64,000 bases of DNA from Streptomyces natalensis ATCC 27448 (GTDB lineage: Bacteria > Actinomycetota > Actinomycetes > Streptomycetales > Streptomycetaceae), in NCBI RefSeq assembly GCF_000935125.1, contig NZ_JRKI01000034.1, positions 620,001 to 684,000 on the forward strand, written 5' to 3'. A program made the position numbers and the translations under genes. The notes under the pieces are model-generated. The model worked only from the letters and a program-made list of their open reading frames with translations, was not told where the DNA came from and ran no database searches. The stretch's first letter is position 1. Each line of letters begins with the position of its first letter. This document shows, one piece after another, positions 27,022 through 34,972 of this stretch.

Positions 27022-27663
27022 TCAGCCCAGTGTGGTGCCGGCGCCGGGGGCGAGGCGGCCGTGGTCGGTGCCGCCGAGCTTGTCGATCATGCCGTCGTAG
27101 ACCGGGCGGGCGTGGTCCTGGAGCAGGCTGTCGTGGATGTCGATGGCCCGCCGGGGGGTGACCGCGCGCAGGTAGTCGATCACCTCGGCGACCTTGTTCC
27201 AGGGGGCGTGGACGGGCAGCAGCAGGGTGTCGACGGTGCGGTCCTCGGGGACGGTGAGCGCATCGCCGGGGTGGAAGACCGTGCCGCCGTCGATCAGATA
27301 GCCGACGTTGGTGATCCGGGGGATGTCGGGGTGGATGACGGCGTGCAGCTGGCCGTGCACCTCGATGTCGAACCCGGCGGCGGTGAACGCGTCGCCCTCC
27401 CCCACGGTGTGCACCCGTCCGGGGAACGCGGCCGAGATCTGGTCGGCGACGGCGGCCAGCGTCCAGATCTCGGCGCCCGGACTGGCCTCCATGCCCGCCC
27501 GTAGCCGACCTTCGTCGAAGTGGTCCATGTGCTCATGGGTCACCAGGATCGCGTCGGCGCCGACCGCCGCGTCCGGTTCGCTGAACACCCCCGGATCGAT
27601 GACGAGCGTGCGCCCGTCCTTTTCGAGCCGGACGCAGGCATGGGTCTTCTTCGTGAGTTCCAT
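27022..27663 (-). CDS. Metallo-beta-lactamase-fold hydrolase (UlaG-like)
   Basis: A 213-residue cytosolic MBL-fold protein. The metal site HxHxDH is at residues 43-48 (THEHMDH), with a further ligand in FHPGDAL and a late His in PVHAPWNK. It resembles L-ascorbate-6-phosphate lactonase-like proteins widespread in actinobacteria, but no pathway neighbours support that reaction. ATG 27663 begins the conserved MELTKK; the same frame stays open upstream through pcaL only because of GC bias. Confidence 0.88.
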   Translation of the reverse strand: MELTKKTHACVRLEKDGRTLVIDPGVFSEPDAAVGADAILVTHEHMDHFDEGRLRAGMEASPGAEIWTLAAVADQISAAFPGRVHTVGEGDAFTAAGFDIEVHGQLHAVIHPDIPRITNVGYLIDGGTVFHPGDALTVPEDRTVDTLLLPVHAPWNKVAEVIDYLRAVTPRRAIDIHDSLLQDHARPVYDGMIDKLGGTDHGRLAPGAGTTLG

Positions 27664-27797
27664 GGGGCCATCTTGCCGGGCGGGCCGGTCGTCGGCCCGT
27701 AGATCCCGACGCCCCGCAAAAGCCGACGCCCCGAAGGCCGCCGGCCCGGAAAACCGACGTCCCATACGCCCCGTAAAGGTTGCCCGCCCCAGCGGGC

Positions 27798-29084
27798 TCA
27801 CACCTCCGGGGTGGTCTCTTCCTTTATGACGCGCTGGGCCACCGCGAAGGCGGAGTTCGCCGCCGGGACGCCGCAGTAGATCGCGGTGTGCATCAGCACC
27901 TCCTTGATCTCGGCGGGGGTCAGCCCGTTGCGGAGCGCGGCGCGGGTATGCAGCGCCAGCTCGTCGTGATGGCTGCGGGCCACCAGAGCGGTGAGGGTGA
28001 TGATGCTGCGGGTGCGGCGGTCCAGGCCGGGCCGGGACCAGGTCTCGCCCCAGGCGTAGCGGGTGAGGAAGTCCTGGAAATCGCCGGTGAAGTCGTCGGC
28101 GGCGGCCTCGGCGCGGTCGACATGGGCGTCGCCCAGGACCTCGCGGCGGATCTTGATGCCCGCCTCGTACGTACCGTCGTGGGCCGTGTCGTGCTTGGTG
28201 AGGCCGGACTCTATGGCGGCGGGCGGTGCGGTCGGGGGCGGCGGGGGCGCGATCTGGGCCTTGGGGGCGGCGGCACCGAGGGCGGGCTGCTGGCCGGCGG
28301 GGCCGGGCTTGTCGTGCCAGGCGGTGGTGAAGTGCCGGATGAGGAGTTCGGTGACGGCCGAGGGCTGCTCGACGGGGGCCAGATGGGAGGTGCCGGGCAC
28401 CAGCGCAAGGCTGGCGTCGGGTATGCCGGCGACCAGGCTGCGGGCGTCGGTGGTCGGGGTGACCTGGTCCTCGGAGCCGACGACGACGAGGGTGGGCACG
28501 CCGACCCGGCCGAGGGAGGAGCGCACGTCGTACGAGGCCAGCGCCTCGCAGGCGGCGATGTAGCAGCCGGGGTCGGTGGTGCGCACCATCTGGACGGCCC
28601 ATTCGACGATGGCCGGCTGGGCGCCCGCGAAGCCGGTGGTGAACCAGTGCTCGGGGGCGGTGCGGGCGATCGGGTCCAGGCCGTTGGTACGGATCACCAC
28701 ACCGCGCTGACGCCAGGCATCGGCGGTGCCGTAGCGCGGCGAGGAGGACACCAGGGCGAGGGAGGTGACCCGGTGCGGGCGGGTGAGCGCCAGCTGGAGG
28801 CCGATGGCGCCGCCGATGTTGCAGCCGGCGTAGCCGAACCGCTCGACGCCCAGGAGGTCGAGGGTGTTGACCAGGCGGTCGGCGAGTTCGGCGACCGAGG
28901 ACGCGGCGTGGGCGGGCGAACCGCCGTGGCCGGGCAGGTCGAAACGGATGACCCGCCAGTGGCGGATCAGTTCGGGGATCTGCCGGTCCCACATATGCCA
29001 TGTGGTACCGAGCGAGGCACCCAGTACGAGTACGGGGGCGTCGTCGGGACCGTCGATCCGGTGCTGCAGGGTCTTCTCGCTCAC
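27798..29084 (-). CDS. pcaL: PcaD-PcaC fusion (3-oxoadipate enol-lactonase / 4-carboxymuconolactone decarboxylase) with Asn at the lactonase nucleophile
   Basis: Two consecutive steps of the protocatechuate branch of the beta-ketoadipate pathway. Residues about 1-262 form the alpha/beta-hydrolase lactonase; about 305-428 form the decarboxylase (LHTRAALRNGLTPAEIKEVL and the CxxP region YCGVPAANSAF); a Pro/Ala linker joins them. The nucleophile elbow, normally G-x-S-x-G-G, reads GCNIGG: residue 89 is Asn (codon at 28818-28820, AAC; Ser would be AGC). Asp and His of the triad appear present (SEDQVTP, GTSHLAP). The start is GTG 29084. No other pca genes are in the window. Lactonase activity is doubtful; the decarboxylase half looks intact. 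Confidence 0.85.
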   Translation of the reverse strand: MSEKTLQHRIDGPDDAPVLVLGASLGTTWHMWDRQIPELIRHWRVIRFDLPGHGGSPAHAASSVAELADRLVNTLDLLGVERFGYAGCNIGGAIGLQLALTRPHRVTSLALVSSSPRYGTADAWRQRGVVIRTNGLDPIARTAPEHWFTTGFAGAQPAIVEWAVQMVRTTDPGCYIAACEALASYDVRSSLGRVGVPTLVVVGSEDQVTPTTDARSLVAGIPDASLALVPGTSHLAPVEQPSAVTELLIRHFTTAWHDKPGPAGQQPALGAAAPKAQIAPPPPPTAPPAAIESGLTKHDTAHDGTYEAGIKIRREVLGDAHVDRAEAAADDFTGDFQDFLTRYAWGETWSRPGLDRRTRSIITLTALVARSHHDELALHTRAALRNGLTPAEIKEVLMHTAIYCGVPAANSAFAVAQRVIKEETTPEV

Positions 29085-29114
29085 CCGACCACGCTACCGA
29101 ACTTCCTGACGCGG

Positions 29115-29134
29115 TCCTGACACCCGGGTCAGGA
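29115..29134 (-). terminator. Inverted repeat between pcaL and the truncated membrane gene
   Basis: TCCTGAC (29115-29121) and GTCAGGA (29128-29134) pair around ACCCGG. It lies just downstream of the membrane-protein gene and upstream of pcaL, a terminator or pcaL operator position. Conserved exactly in the right copy at 52583-52602. Confidence 0.45.
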
Positions 29135-29198
29135 AGAGCCGGCACGGGGACGGCAAGGGCGTGGCCGCCGGCCGCACCCGAAGCGGGATACGCGCAGG

Positions 29199-29333
29199 TC
29201 AGAGCTTCACGGTCGAGACGGCGCAGACGACCGGACGACCCGACTCGTCGTAGCTCGCCATGATCCGCCGGTACGGAGGCGGTGCCTTGCTCGTGATCAG
29301 GACTCGGGCGTCTTCTGACCCATCAAAGCGGTA
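29199..29333 (-). pseudogene. 3' fragment of the membrane-protein gene found intact at 52619-53191
   Basis: The last about 44 codons encode a C-terminus (RIMASYDESGRPVV followed by a VSTVKL end) that aligns with the C-terminus of the intact protein at 52619-53191 (RIMVSYDEPGHPVV, VSTITF). Upstream of about 29333 the similarity stops and the frame enters unrelated sequence. This is the left-boundary remnant of a gene cut by insertion of the accessory segment. Confidence 0.75.
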
Positions 29334-29344
29334 ATGCAACGTGT

Positions 29345-29583
29345 GCGTCGGTATCTCACTCACGCCCCGTGCGCTCTCGCGTCTCACACGCTCTCGCATC
29401 TCACCAACCTCGCCTGGCTCGGCGGCAACATCACCGCCTGGGCCACCAACTCCGCAACCAGCGCCCCCTATCAGCCCGTTCAGGCCCGGCTGCACCCCGA
29501 ACAGCTCTGGCCCGGCACCGGCGAAACCTCCCTGCTGATCGGCGCACCCCACAGGGTGCGCTACTTCCACGGCTGCTACTCGA
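29345..29583 (+). other. Unassigned coding remnant fused in frame to an IS630 fragment
   Basis: About 80 codons (TNLAWLGGNITAWATNSATS, then LHPEQLWPGTGETSLLIGAP) read open on the plus strand without a credible start and continue in frame into the IS630-type transposase piece. The composition looks coding, but I do not recognise the family. Probably a captured gene end or a divergent IS portion. Confidence 0.35.
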
Positions 29584-30020
29584 TCGGCGTCGACCGGCTG
29601 TGGGGAGTTAACCGCCGTAGAAAGGGCTCCGTGAACACGCCGGCCGCGTTGAAGTCGATCCGGGCCGCCCGGCCCGACGCGCACCGACCTACGTGATCAT
29701 GGACAAGGTGTCCGCCCACAAGGGCAGCGACATCCGCCGCTGGGCGGAGAAGAACAAGGTCGAGCTGTGCTTCACACCGGCCTACGCCTCGTGGGCGAAC
29801 CCGATCGAGGCGCACTTCGGGCCGCTGAGGCAGTTCACCATCGCCAACTCGCACCATCCCCACCACACGGTGCAGACCCGGGCCCTGCACGCCTACCTGC
29901 GCTGACGCAACGCCAACGCCCGCCACCGCGACGTCCTGGCCGCGGAACATAGGGAACGCGCCCGCATCCGAAGCGAGAGGGCATCCGCTGGTGCAGACGC
30001 CCCTCAGAGCCGCAGCCTGA
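29584..30020 (+). mobile_element. Decayed IS630-family transposase, C-terminal part
   Basis: Encodes the catalytic C-terminal region: RLWGVNRRRKG, a DDE-type Asp in YVIMDKVSAHKG, WAEKNKVELCFTPAYASWAN and the catalytic Glu in PIEAHFGPLRQF. Three lesions are visible: a frameshift near 29685 (after AARPD), a TGG-to-TGA stop at 29903-29905, and a further frameshift near 29980 before the terminal GRPLRAAA. No terminal inverted repeats or N-terminal HTH are seen. Non-functional; marks the left edge of the accessory segment. Confidence 0.8.
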
Positions 30021-30150
30021 ACAACCCTGCGAAGTCAGGGACGCAGGCCGACGCGAGCGGCATCATCGACCGCCGGAATTCACTCGTGGTGCCCCGCCGC
30101 TCAGCTTGTCCCTCCCACTCGTTCAGCGCGGACGGCACCGGCAACGGGTA

Positions 30151-30708
30151 CTACAAGATCGTCAAGGTCGTCGCGCCGGTCGCGCTGGCGAGACCATCCC
30201 CAAGGCACTGCAGGGCACTCGGCTGGGGCAAGGTGATGACCTGGAGCAGGTTATGGCCGTGGAAGCGGCCGTCGGTGATGGTGCCGGTGACCTGCGTGAC
30301 CACCTGGCCGACCGCCGCCGTGCTGCTGCCGGTGATGTCGGCAGTGCTGGAGTCGCCGGTGTTCCAGGTGTAGGTCCGGCGGGCCTGGAACCCTTCGAGG
30401 AGGTTGTTGCAGCCCGTGACGAGCGTGAACTCCTCTTGGTAGCCACCGCTCTTCACCGCCCCGTCCCCTCCGGCGCAGGAGGAGAAATGCCCGTCGACCG
30501 TGACGTGGATGGGTCGTGCCTGGAGGGTGACCCCCGGTTGGTAGTGGACGGACTCGGTGCCCTGGCACTGCAACAGACCGGACGCCTGGGGGTGGGCGGA
30601 CGCCGGCGCCGGGGCGGCCGCGCCGAACATCACGGCGGCTACCAGGGCGACCGCGCGCAGGCGCTTGCCACCAACTGTCACTGCGGATCTCTTCACACTG
30701 AGGATCAT
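30151..30708 (-). CDS. Secreted hypothetical protein
   Basis: A 185-residue exported protein. The signal peptide spans residues 1 to about 38 (KRSAVTVGGKRLRAVALVAA core, APAPASA-HP cleavage). The mature part is Thr/Gly/Ser-rich and beta-strand-like, with Cys in LLQCQG, FSSCAGG, TGCNNLL and LQCLGDG that could form two disulfides. No named domain. ATG 30708 gives the best signal peptide; ATG 30720 is an alternative. Neither has a strong RBS. Small secreted beta proteins of this sort are common in Streptomyces accessory regions. Confidence 0.65.
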   Translation of the reverse strand: MILSVKRSAVTVGGKRLRAVALVAAVMFGAAAPAPASAHPQASGLLQCQGTESVHYQPGVTLQARPIHVTVDGHFSSCAGGDGAVKSGGYQEEFTLVTGCNNLLEGFQARRTYTWNTGDSSTADITGSSTAAVGQVVTQVTGTITDGRFHGHNLLQVITLPQPSALQCLGDGLASATGATTLTIL

Positions 30709-30896
30709 GTGACAGGCCATTCCCTGGTCGTACGGCTCGCAGACAGGCGTGCTGGAGTGAGAGGGGATGCACGGTCATGGGGAACGGCGCGCGACGCGCT
30801 GGTCACGCCCTGTCTGAGCGGGCCGTCCGGCGCGTAGCCTCGTGCCGTCCCTTTCGTCCTCCCGCAGGGCCCTGCGCCGGAGCGAGCTGGAGAGTG

Positions 30897-31709
30897 ATGG
30901 ACACGCTGGAGAGCGGCACGCTGGCCGTGCCGGGCGCGCGACTGTACTTCGAAGTGCGCGGCACGGGGCCGCTGTTGCTGCTCATCCCGGGCGGCGCCTC
31001 AGACACCGAGGTCTTCCGAGCTCTGGCCGACGAGCTCGCTGCCTGCCACCGGGTCGTCACCTACGACCCGCGTGGCATCTCCCGCAGCCTCCTCGACCGG
31101 CCGCCGCCCGAATCGTGGCTCGCCTCCCAGGTCGATGACGCCAGCCGGCTCATCGACCACCTCGCCGGGGCCGGCGAGCCGGTGCGGGTGTTCGGCAGTT
31201 CCTCGGGCGCCGTGATCGCCCTGGAGCTCATGATCAGCGATCCGCACAGGATCCAGCTGGCCGTCGCCCATGAGCCGCCCGCCATGGGGCTGTTGCCGGA
31301 CGCGGCACGGTTCGCCTCGCTCTTTGACGAGGTGCACGCGACGTTCTGCCAGGAAGGCGTCCCGGCGGCCCTGGACAGGCTGCGGGCCATCTTCGGCGGC
31401 AGGCCCGCCCCACGGCTGCCCGAAGCAACCGACAACCACGCGTTCTTCCTCGCCCACGTGCTCCTGCCCTCCACCCGCTGCGTGCCCGACGTCACCGCAC
31501 TGATGGCCGTGGCCGACCGTGTCGTCCTGGCCGGCGGCCAACGATCGCGCACCCACGCCGTGCACCGGCCGGTGGCCGTCCTCGCACAGCGGCTCGGCAG
31601 GGAACTGGTGGAGTTTCCCGGCGGGCACGTCGGCTACACCCAAAACCCCGCACCCTTCGCCGCACAACTGGCCGACATCCTGGCCGGCGCACCGGCGTCA
31701 CTCGGCTGA
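30897..31709 (+). CDS. Alpha/beta hydrolase
   Basis: A 270-residue soluble alpha/beta-hydrolase-fold enzyme. The oxyanion region LLIPGGASDTEVF, the nucleophile elbow GSSSGAV (Ser in the centre) and the late His in GGHVGYTQNP are present. GGAG at 30889-30892 precedes the ATG; a GTG immediately before it (30894) could also start. The downstream gene begins 6 bp after the stop, so the two form an operon with a glycosyltransferase-like protein. Likely an esterase or C-C/C-Cl hydrolase of a small molecule; not resolvable further. Confidence 0.85.
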   Translation: MDTLESGTLAVPGARLYFEVRGTGPLLLLIPGGASDTEVFRALADELAACHRVVTYDPRGISRSLLDRPPPESWLASQVDDASRLIDHLAGAGEPVRVFGSSSGAVIALELMISDPHRIQLAVAHEPPAMGLLPDAARFASLFDEVHATFCQEGVPAALDRLRAIFGGRPAPRLPEATDNHAFFLAHVLLPSTRCVPDVTALMAVADRVVLAGGQRSRTHAVHRPVAVLAQRLGRELVEFPGGHVGYTQNPAPFAAQLADILAGAPASLG

Positions 31710-31715
31710 CGCGTC

Positions 31716-32978
31716 ATGCGCATCCTGATGGGCGCTCAGAACTGCGGTTTTGGCCCGGCCTCCGTACTCGTCGCCGTCTCCCGGCTGCTCCCCGGACACC
31801 AGCGGGTGTTCGTGGGGGACGGTGTCGCAGCAGAGTTCGCCCGCCGCAACGCCGCCGCCTTCGAGAACATCCACGAGCTCACCGAGCCGCACGGGCACGG
31901 AGCCGCGCTCCTCGACCGGCTGCTGGCCGAAAGCGACCAGGTCGTCTCCGTCATGGACGCCGACCTGGTACTGCGTTCCGTCGTGGCGCGACGTCCGGTG
32001 GTCCTGGTGGACTGCCTGTTCGGCTTCTGGCGGCACGGGCACTCCCTGGCGCGGATCCGTGACCTGTGCGCGACCGTCCCCCGTACCTCCTTCACGGCGG
32101 CACGACGCCACCTGGCCTGCCTGTCACCGCATGAACGCATCCTCGCCGCCCATCTGCTGGCCGATCACAGCGTGGTCCAGAATTTCCCCGGTGTCTCGCG
32201 GCGCATGGCCGAGTTCACCGATACCGGCGCGGATGGCGCGATGCATCTGACCGGTCCGCTCGTCGACCTGGAAGGTCTCAGGGAGGCGGGACAAGGCGAA
32301 CCGGCAACCGGCGGACCGGACTACGACCTGGTGATCAACACCGGCGGCTTCAAGAACTTCCTCCTGGACTTCGAGGCCAACAACGACTACCTCCGACTCA
32401 TCGACCGCTGGATCCCGGATCTTCTGGCCGACTGGCCACAGTTCACCCGTGTCCTGGTCTGCGGCGGCCCGTACGCCGGACACCGCGGCGGCACCCACCA
32501 GACATCCGGACGACGGGTCGACCGCCGGTTCCTGCCCCAGCGCGAGCTGCTACGACACGCGGCGACAACACCGCACTCCCTCCTCGCCCCCGGCCTGTCG
32601 GCGCTCAACGAGACAACGCTCCTGGGCCAGTTGCCCTTGGCGCTCCACGAGCAGCACTACGCGCACACCTTCACCGTACGGAACCTCGCAGGCACCCTCT
32701 TCGGGCAGCTGGCCGGCCGCTTCGCTGACGTCCTGCCCGGTCACGCGCTGCCCGAGGACGACTACGCCGGCACCCAGGCCCTCGTGGCCGTCGCCGGCCG
32801 CATCTTCCAGGACGACGACCTCTACGCGCGGTTCCGCGGCACCTTCAACGAACGCATCGAACGGTACCTTTTCCTCACGCCCAAGCAGCGGCGCGAGGGA
32901 GTGACGGAACTGCGCCGCGCCCTCGACGGTCCTCCCGCGCCCTCGGTGGTCGCCTCGATCCTCATGGCGACCCGGTGA
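31716..32978 (+). CDS. Glycosyltransferase-like (GT-B fold) protein, unassigned
   Basis: A 420-residue protein starting MRILMGAQNCGFGPAS, with a Gly-rich first beta-loop-alpha as in GT-B glycosyltransferases. The second half begins near YDLVINTGGFKN (residue 205) and has a late region AGHRGGTHQTS and LSALNETTLLGQLPLALHEQ where nucleotide-sugar transferases bind donor sugar and swap loops. No exact family signature is seen, so the assignment is by architecture only. Translationally close (6 bp) to the hydrolase. The two may modify one metabolite. Confidence 0.6.
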   Translation: MRILMGAQNCGFGPASVLVAVSRLLPGHQRVFVGDGVAAEFARRNAAAFENIHELTEPHGHGAALLDRLLAESDQVVSVMDADLVLRSVVARRPVVLVDCLFGFWRHGHSLARIRDLCATVPRTSFTAARRHLACLSPHERILAAHLLADHSVVQNFPGVSRRMAEFTDTGADGAMHLTGPLVDLEGLREAGQGEPATGGPDYDLVINTGGFKNFLLDFEANNDYLRLIDRWIPDLLADWPQFTRVLVCGGPYAGHRGGTHQTSGRRVDRRFLPQRELLRHAATTPHSLLAPGLSALNETTLLGQLPLALHEQHYAHTFTVRNLAGTLFGQLAGRFADVLPGHALPEDDYAGTQALVAVAGRIFQDDDLYARFRGTFNERIERYLFLTPKQRREGVTELRRALDGPPAPSVVASILMATR

Positions 32979-33404
32979 CCGGATGACGTCGCCACCGGTG
33001 TCGGCGGCTGGAAGCGGGACTTGCGCTGACGCAACGACAACAGTCATCAACCTGACGTGCCTGGCGCACAACGACACGAAAGCGCCCCATCCACCATGAG
33101 AAAGACCCCGCCGGGCGGCAGACCTCTACATGCCGCAGCACGCCCGCGGCGAACCTTCCCGGTCACCGCACTGGCTGGCGAGAGTGGCACCTAGGGACTG
33201 CCGCACTGGCCCGAACAGTCCGCCGCCGATCCGGCGCCGGGCCATCGGGGGACGGGGGCGGGGTGGCGGCGACAGCTGAGGCCAGGAAGAGGACGGGCAG
33301 CTCTGTGGACATGACTCCAGACCGCGCCCGGATAGGGGATGTTGGCCGTCCCAGTGGGCTTCTAGCGTGGGAGACATGTCCGAGAACGAAGCCCTCAAAA
33401 CCTC
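32979..33404. other. Gene-free gap, 426 bp
   Basis: No convincing ORF. The motif GCGCTGACGCAACG near 33023-33040 also occurs within the decayed IS630 at 29896-29911, followed by a similar CAAC, hinting at transposon-derived sequence. A short translation VINLTCLAHNDTK there resembles transposase C-terminal tails but is too short to assign. Confidence 0.35.
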
Positions 33405-33989
33405 TCAAGATTCGACAGGCAGGAGCTGGACCAGGCCGACCCAGGTCTCCTCGTCCGCCTTGGTGTGGGTGGCACGGACCTTCCAGCGGCCGGCGGGCAG
33501 CGGGACCGATGCCCGGGCGGGCATCCCGCCGCCGGGATACTCGATGTCCAGTTCGGCGCCTGCTTCGGCAGAGTCCATGAGCGTGGCTGGACCGTCCGAC
33601 GCCCATGTGCCGCACTCCTCCCACTGAGTGGCCGCATCTGCGAGGACAGCCCTGGCCGCAGCCTTCAGCTCGGCTTCGGAGTCGGCTGCAAGCCACCGCA
33701 GGAAGGCTCGGTGCTCGGGTAGAAAACAGCTGGTAGCGGGCTCGTCCGCCAGCACCAGTGCCTGCGCACCGTTGTTTCCAACGGCGATCACGCCGGCCAG
33801 ATCATCCACCGCGCAGGCCCGGTCGTAGTCGTCCGGAGTGGTGGCGTCTCCCGCCAGGACCCCGGTCTTCGCCCCCCACCATGCAGCCAACGAGGAGACC
33901 GGGACGACGATCAAAGGCCCGCCCATCGACTCCACCCAAACAGGAGAGATGTGGGGTGCATCGGCCGCAGCAGACGAAGAGATGCTCAT
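33405..33989 (-). CDS. Immunity protein of the Imm21 family
   Basis: A 194-residue cytosolic protein matching the Imm21 pattern as I know it: WVESMGGPLIVVPVSSLAAW at the start, RACAVDDLAGVIAVG, then PEHRAFLRWLAADSEAEL, CGTWASDGPATLMDSAEAG and a C-terminal WVGLVQLLP. Such proteins neutralise cognate polymorphic toxins. No toxin, WXG or RHS gene is next to it, so it is an orphan that could protect against kin-strain toxins. ATG 33989 is in the right place for the family; RBS weak. Confidence 0.8.
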   Translation of the reverse strand: MSISSSAAADAPHISPVWVESMGGPLIVVPVSSLAAWWGAKTGVLAGDATTPDDYDRACAVDDLAGVIAVGNNGAQALVLADEPATSCFLPEHRAFLRWLAADSEAELKAAARAVLADAATQWEECGTWASDGPATLMDSAEAGAELDIEYPGGGMPARASVPLPAGRWKVRATHTKADEETWVGLVQLLPVES

Positions 33990-34332
33990 GCCGTCAGTGT
34001 GCTCGCGACCACTGACAACGCCCGCGGCGGCCAGTAACGTCCATCTGGACCTGCCCGGGCGGGCGGCGACCACCGGCGGGTGCCGGCGCTGCCGAGATTC
34101 CCGGAAGGAAACGGCTGCCCCCGGGCGCTCGCCGAAGGCCCGGCCGACGCCGGGGCGGCGAAAAGCTTGGTGCGCGGGGCCGACGGAACCGGGTAATGTC
34201 CTTGTCATGTTCTTCCAGACTCCGATTTACGAGTGAGAGCGTGATGGGCCCCTGCTGACGTCCTTCGATGTCGCCGCGCCCATCCCCCACCGATGAATCC
34301 GTAGATCACTTCACATCATTCCGGGAGAACCC
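33990..34332. other. Promoter and leader region upstream of the DUF6243 gene
   Basis: A 343-bp gap without a normal gene. Near its end is a 9-codon ORF (34207-34236). The final 80 bp are AT-richer than the surroundings (TTACGAGTGAGAGCG, ATCACTTCACATCATTCC), as expected for a promoter or structured leader. The upstream 200 bp shows nothing I recognise. Confidence 0.4.
34207..34236 (+). CDS. Possible 9-residue leader peptide
   Basis: ATG at 34207 opens MFFQTPIYE followed by TGA, in a locally AT-rich context unlike the surrounding filler, 97 bp upstream of the DUF6243 start. It could be a uORF controlling that gene or chance. No clear Shine-Dalgarno is present. Assignment is speculative. Confidence 0.25.
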   Translation: MFFQTPIYE

Positions 34333-34542
34333 GTGAGCAAGAACATCAACAACCCCGTGGGCATGGGCGGCGGCCAGCGCAAGAGGCTGTCCCGCGCCGA
34401 ACGGCAGAACAACGGTCCGCACCGCAACCTCGACCGCCAGGGTGCCGCCGACCAGAAGGCGGAGCTGGTGCGCAAGATGCGCGAGAAGGCAGGCGCAGCT
34501 GAGGGCGCCGGGCAGACGGGCGACGACACCGCACAGAGCTGA
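34333..34542 (+). CDS. DUF6243 family small protein
   Basis: A 69-residue, highly basic then acidic protein (MSKNINNPVGMGGGQRKRLS start; QNNGPHRNLDRQGAADQKAE middle). From memory this corresponds to the streptomycete family DUF6243; function unknown. The charged, Gly-rich N-terminus suggests nucleic-acid binding, but this is unproven. GTG 34333 follows GGGAG with 5-nt spacing. A perfect 14-bp terminator follows 32 bp after the stop. A complete monocistronic unit inside otherwise scrambled DNA. Confidence 0.85.
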   Translation: MSKNINNPVGMGGGQRKRLSRAERQNNGPHRNLDRQGAADQKAELVRKMREKAGAAEGAGQTGDDTAQS

Positions 34543-34574
34543 CGCACCGCCGCCACAGGGCGGCACCGCACGGG

Positions 34575-34611
34575 GCAGGGCCCGGACCACGACGCGCGGT
34601 CCGGGCCCTGC
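34575..34611 (+). terminator. Terminator of the DUF6243 gene
   Basis: Perfect 14-bp stem, 34575-34588 with 34598-34611, with a 9-nt loop, 32 bp after the stop codon. Very stable GC hairpin with no U-tract. Confidence 0.85.
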
Positions 34612-34621
34612 TGCCGTATCG

Positions 34622-34665
34622 GGTGGCTTTGTTCACGAGCACCGGTTCTGGTGAACAAAGCCACC
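34622..34665. repeat. Facing 15-bp inverted repeats, possible IS ends
   Basis: GGTGGCTTTGTTCAC (34622-34636) and its perfect complement (34651-34665) face each other across 14 bp. The sequence resembles transposon terminal repeats carrying CTTTGTTCAC, and it follows immediately after a complete terminator, so a second terminator is less likely. Could be a MITE remnant or the scar where an IS was lost. Confidence 0.45.
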
Positions 34666-34972
34666 GTCGTGACCCGTCACGCACGAACCCCCGCCGGAGC
34701 AAGTCGTCGGGGGCTCCTCACCTCTCACAGCTGCCCCTATTACGAAGCTCGGGAGTCGGCTCCGACCACATGGAAGACTTCTCGGGAGGCGTTTTCGCCA
34801 AGCCGAGAGGGGCCCCGCCGAGCACGCGGAGCGCAGCGCCTTCGTACGGCCTGGTCGGCCTGTGGGACACGCATGGCGAGGGTGCGTGCGGCCGTCGGTG
34901 CTGCGGATCCTGCTAGCGCCAAGTGCTCGTTCCGGTGCGAACGTTCAGCCGGCTCAGGGCCTGTCCGGCGGA
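34666..34972. other. Gene-free gap, 307 bp
   Basis: No coding signal on either strand. It lies between the inverted repeat and the 3' end of the GlxA-type regulator. A sequence GGGCCTGTCCGGCGGATC at 34957-34974, overlapping the regulator's stop, resembles IS ends seen elsewhere in Streptomyces, but no partner end is found. Otherwise I see nothing in it. Confidence 0.35.

Larger units (their letters stand above)
28992..29333. repeat. Left copy of a diverged direct repeat bounding the accessory segment
   Basis: This stretch (pcaL 5' end, intergenic inverted repeat, 3' end of a membrane-protein gene) is repeated in the same orientation at 52460-52760, about 23.47 kb away. A 33-bp block is identical in both (29106-29138 and 52574-52606); the rest is perhaps 70-80% alike by eye. 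It ends at about 29333, where unrelated and IS-derived sequence begins. Confidence 0.8.

Noticed and set aside
27022..29145. A 707-codon frame joining the MBL protein to upstream sequence
   Set aside because: The upstream part lies in the wrong frame relative to pcaL and lacks family sequence; the MBL protein starts at 27663.
33126..33398. Short minus-strand ORFs in the 33.1-33.4 kb gap
   Set aside because: Arg/Pro/Ser-rich, no RBS or similarity; treated as non-coding.
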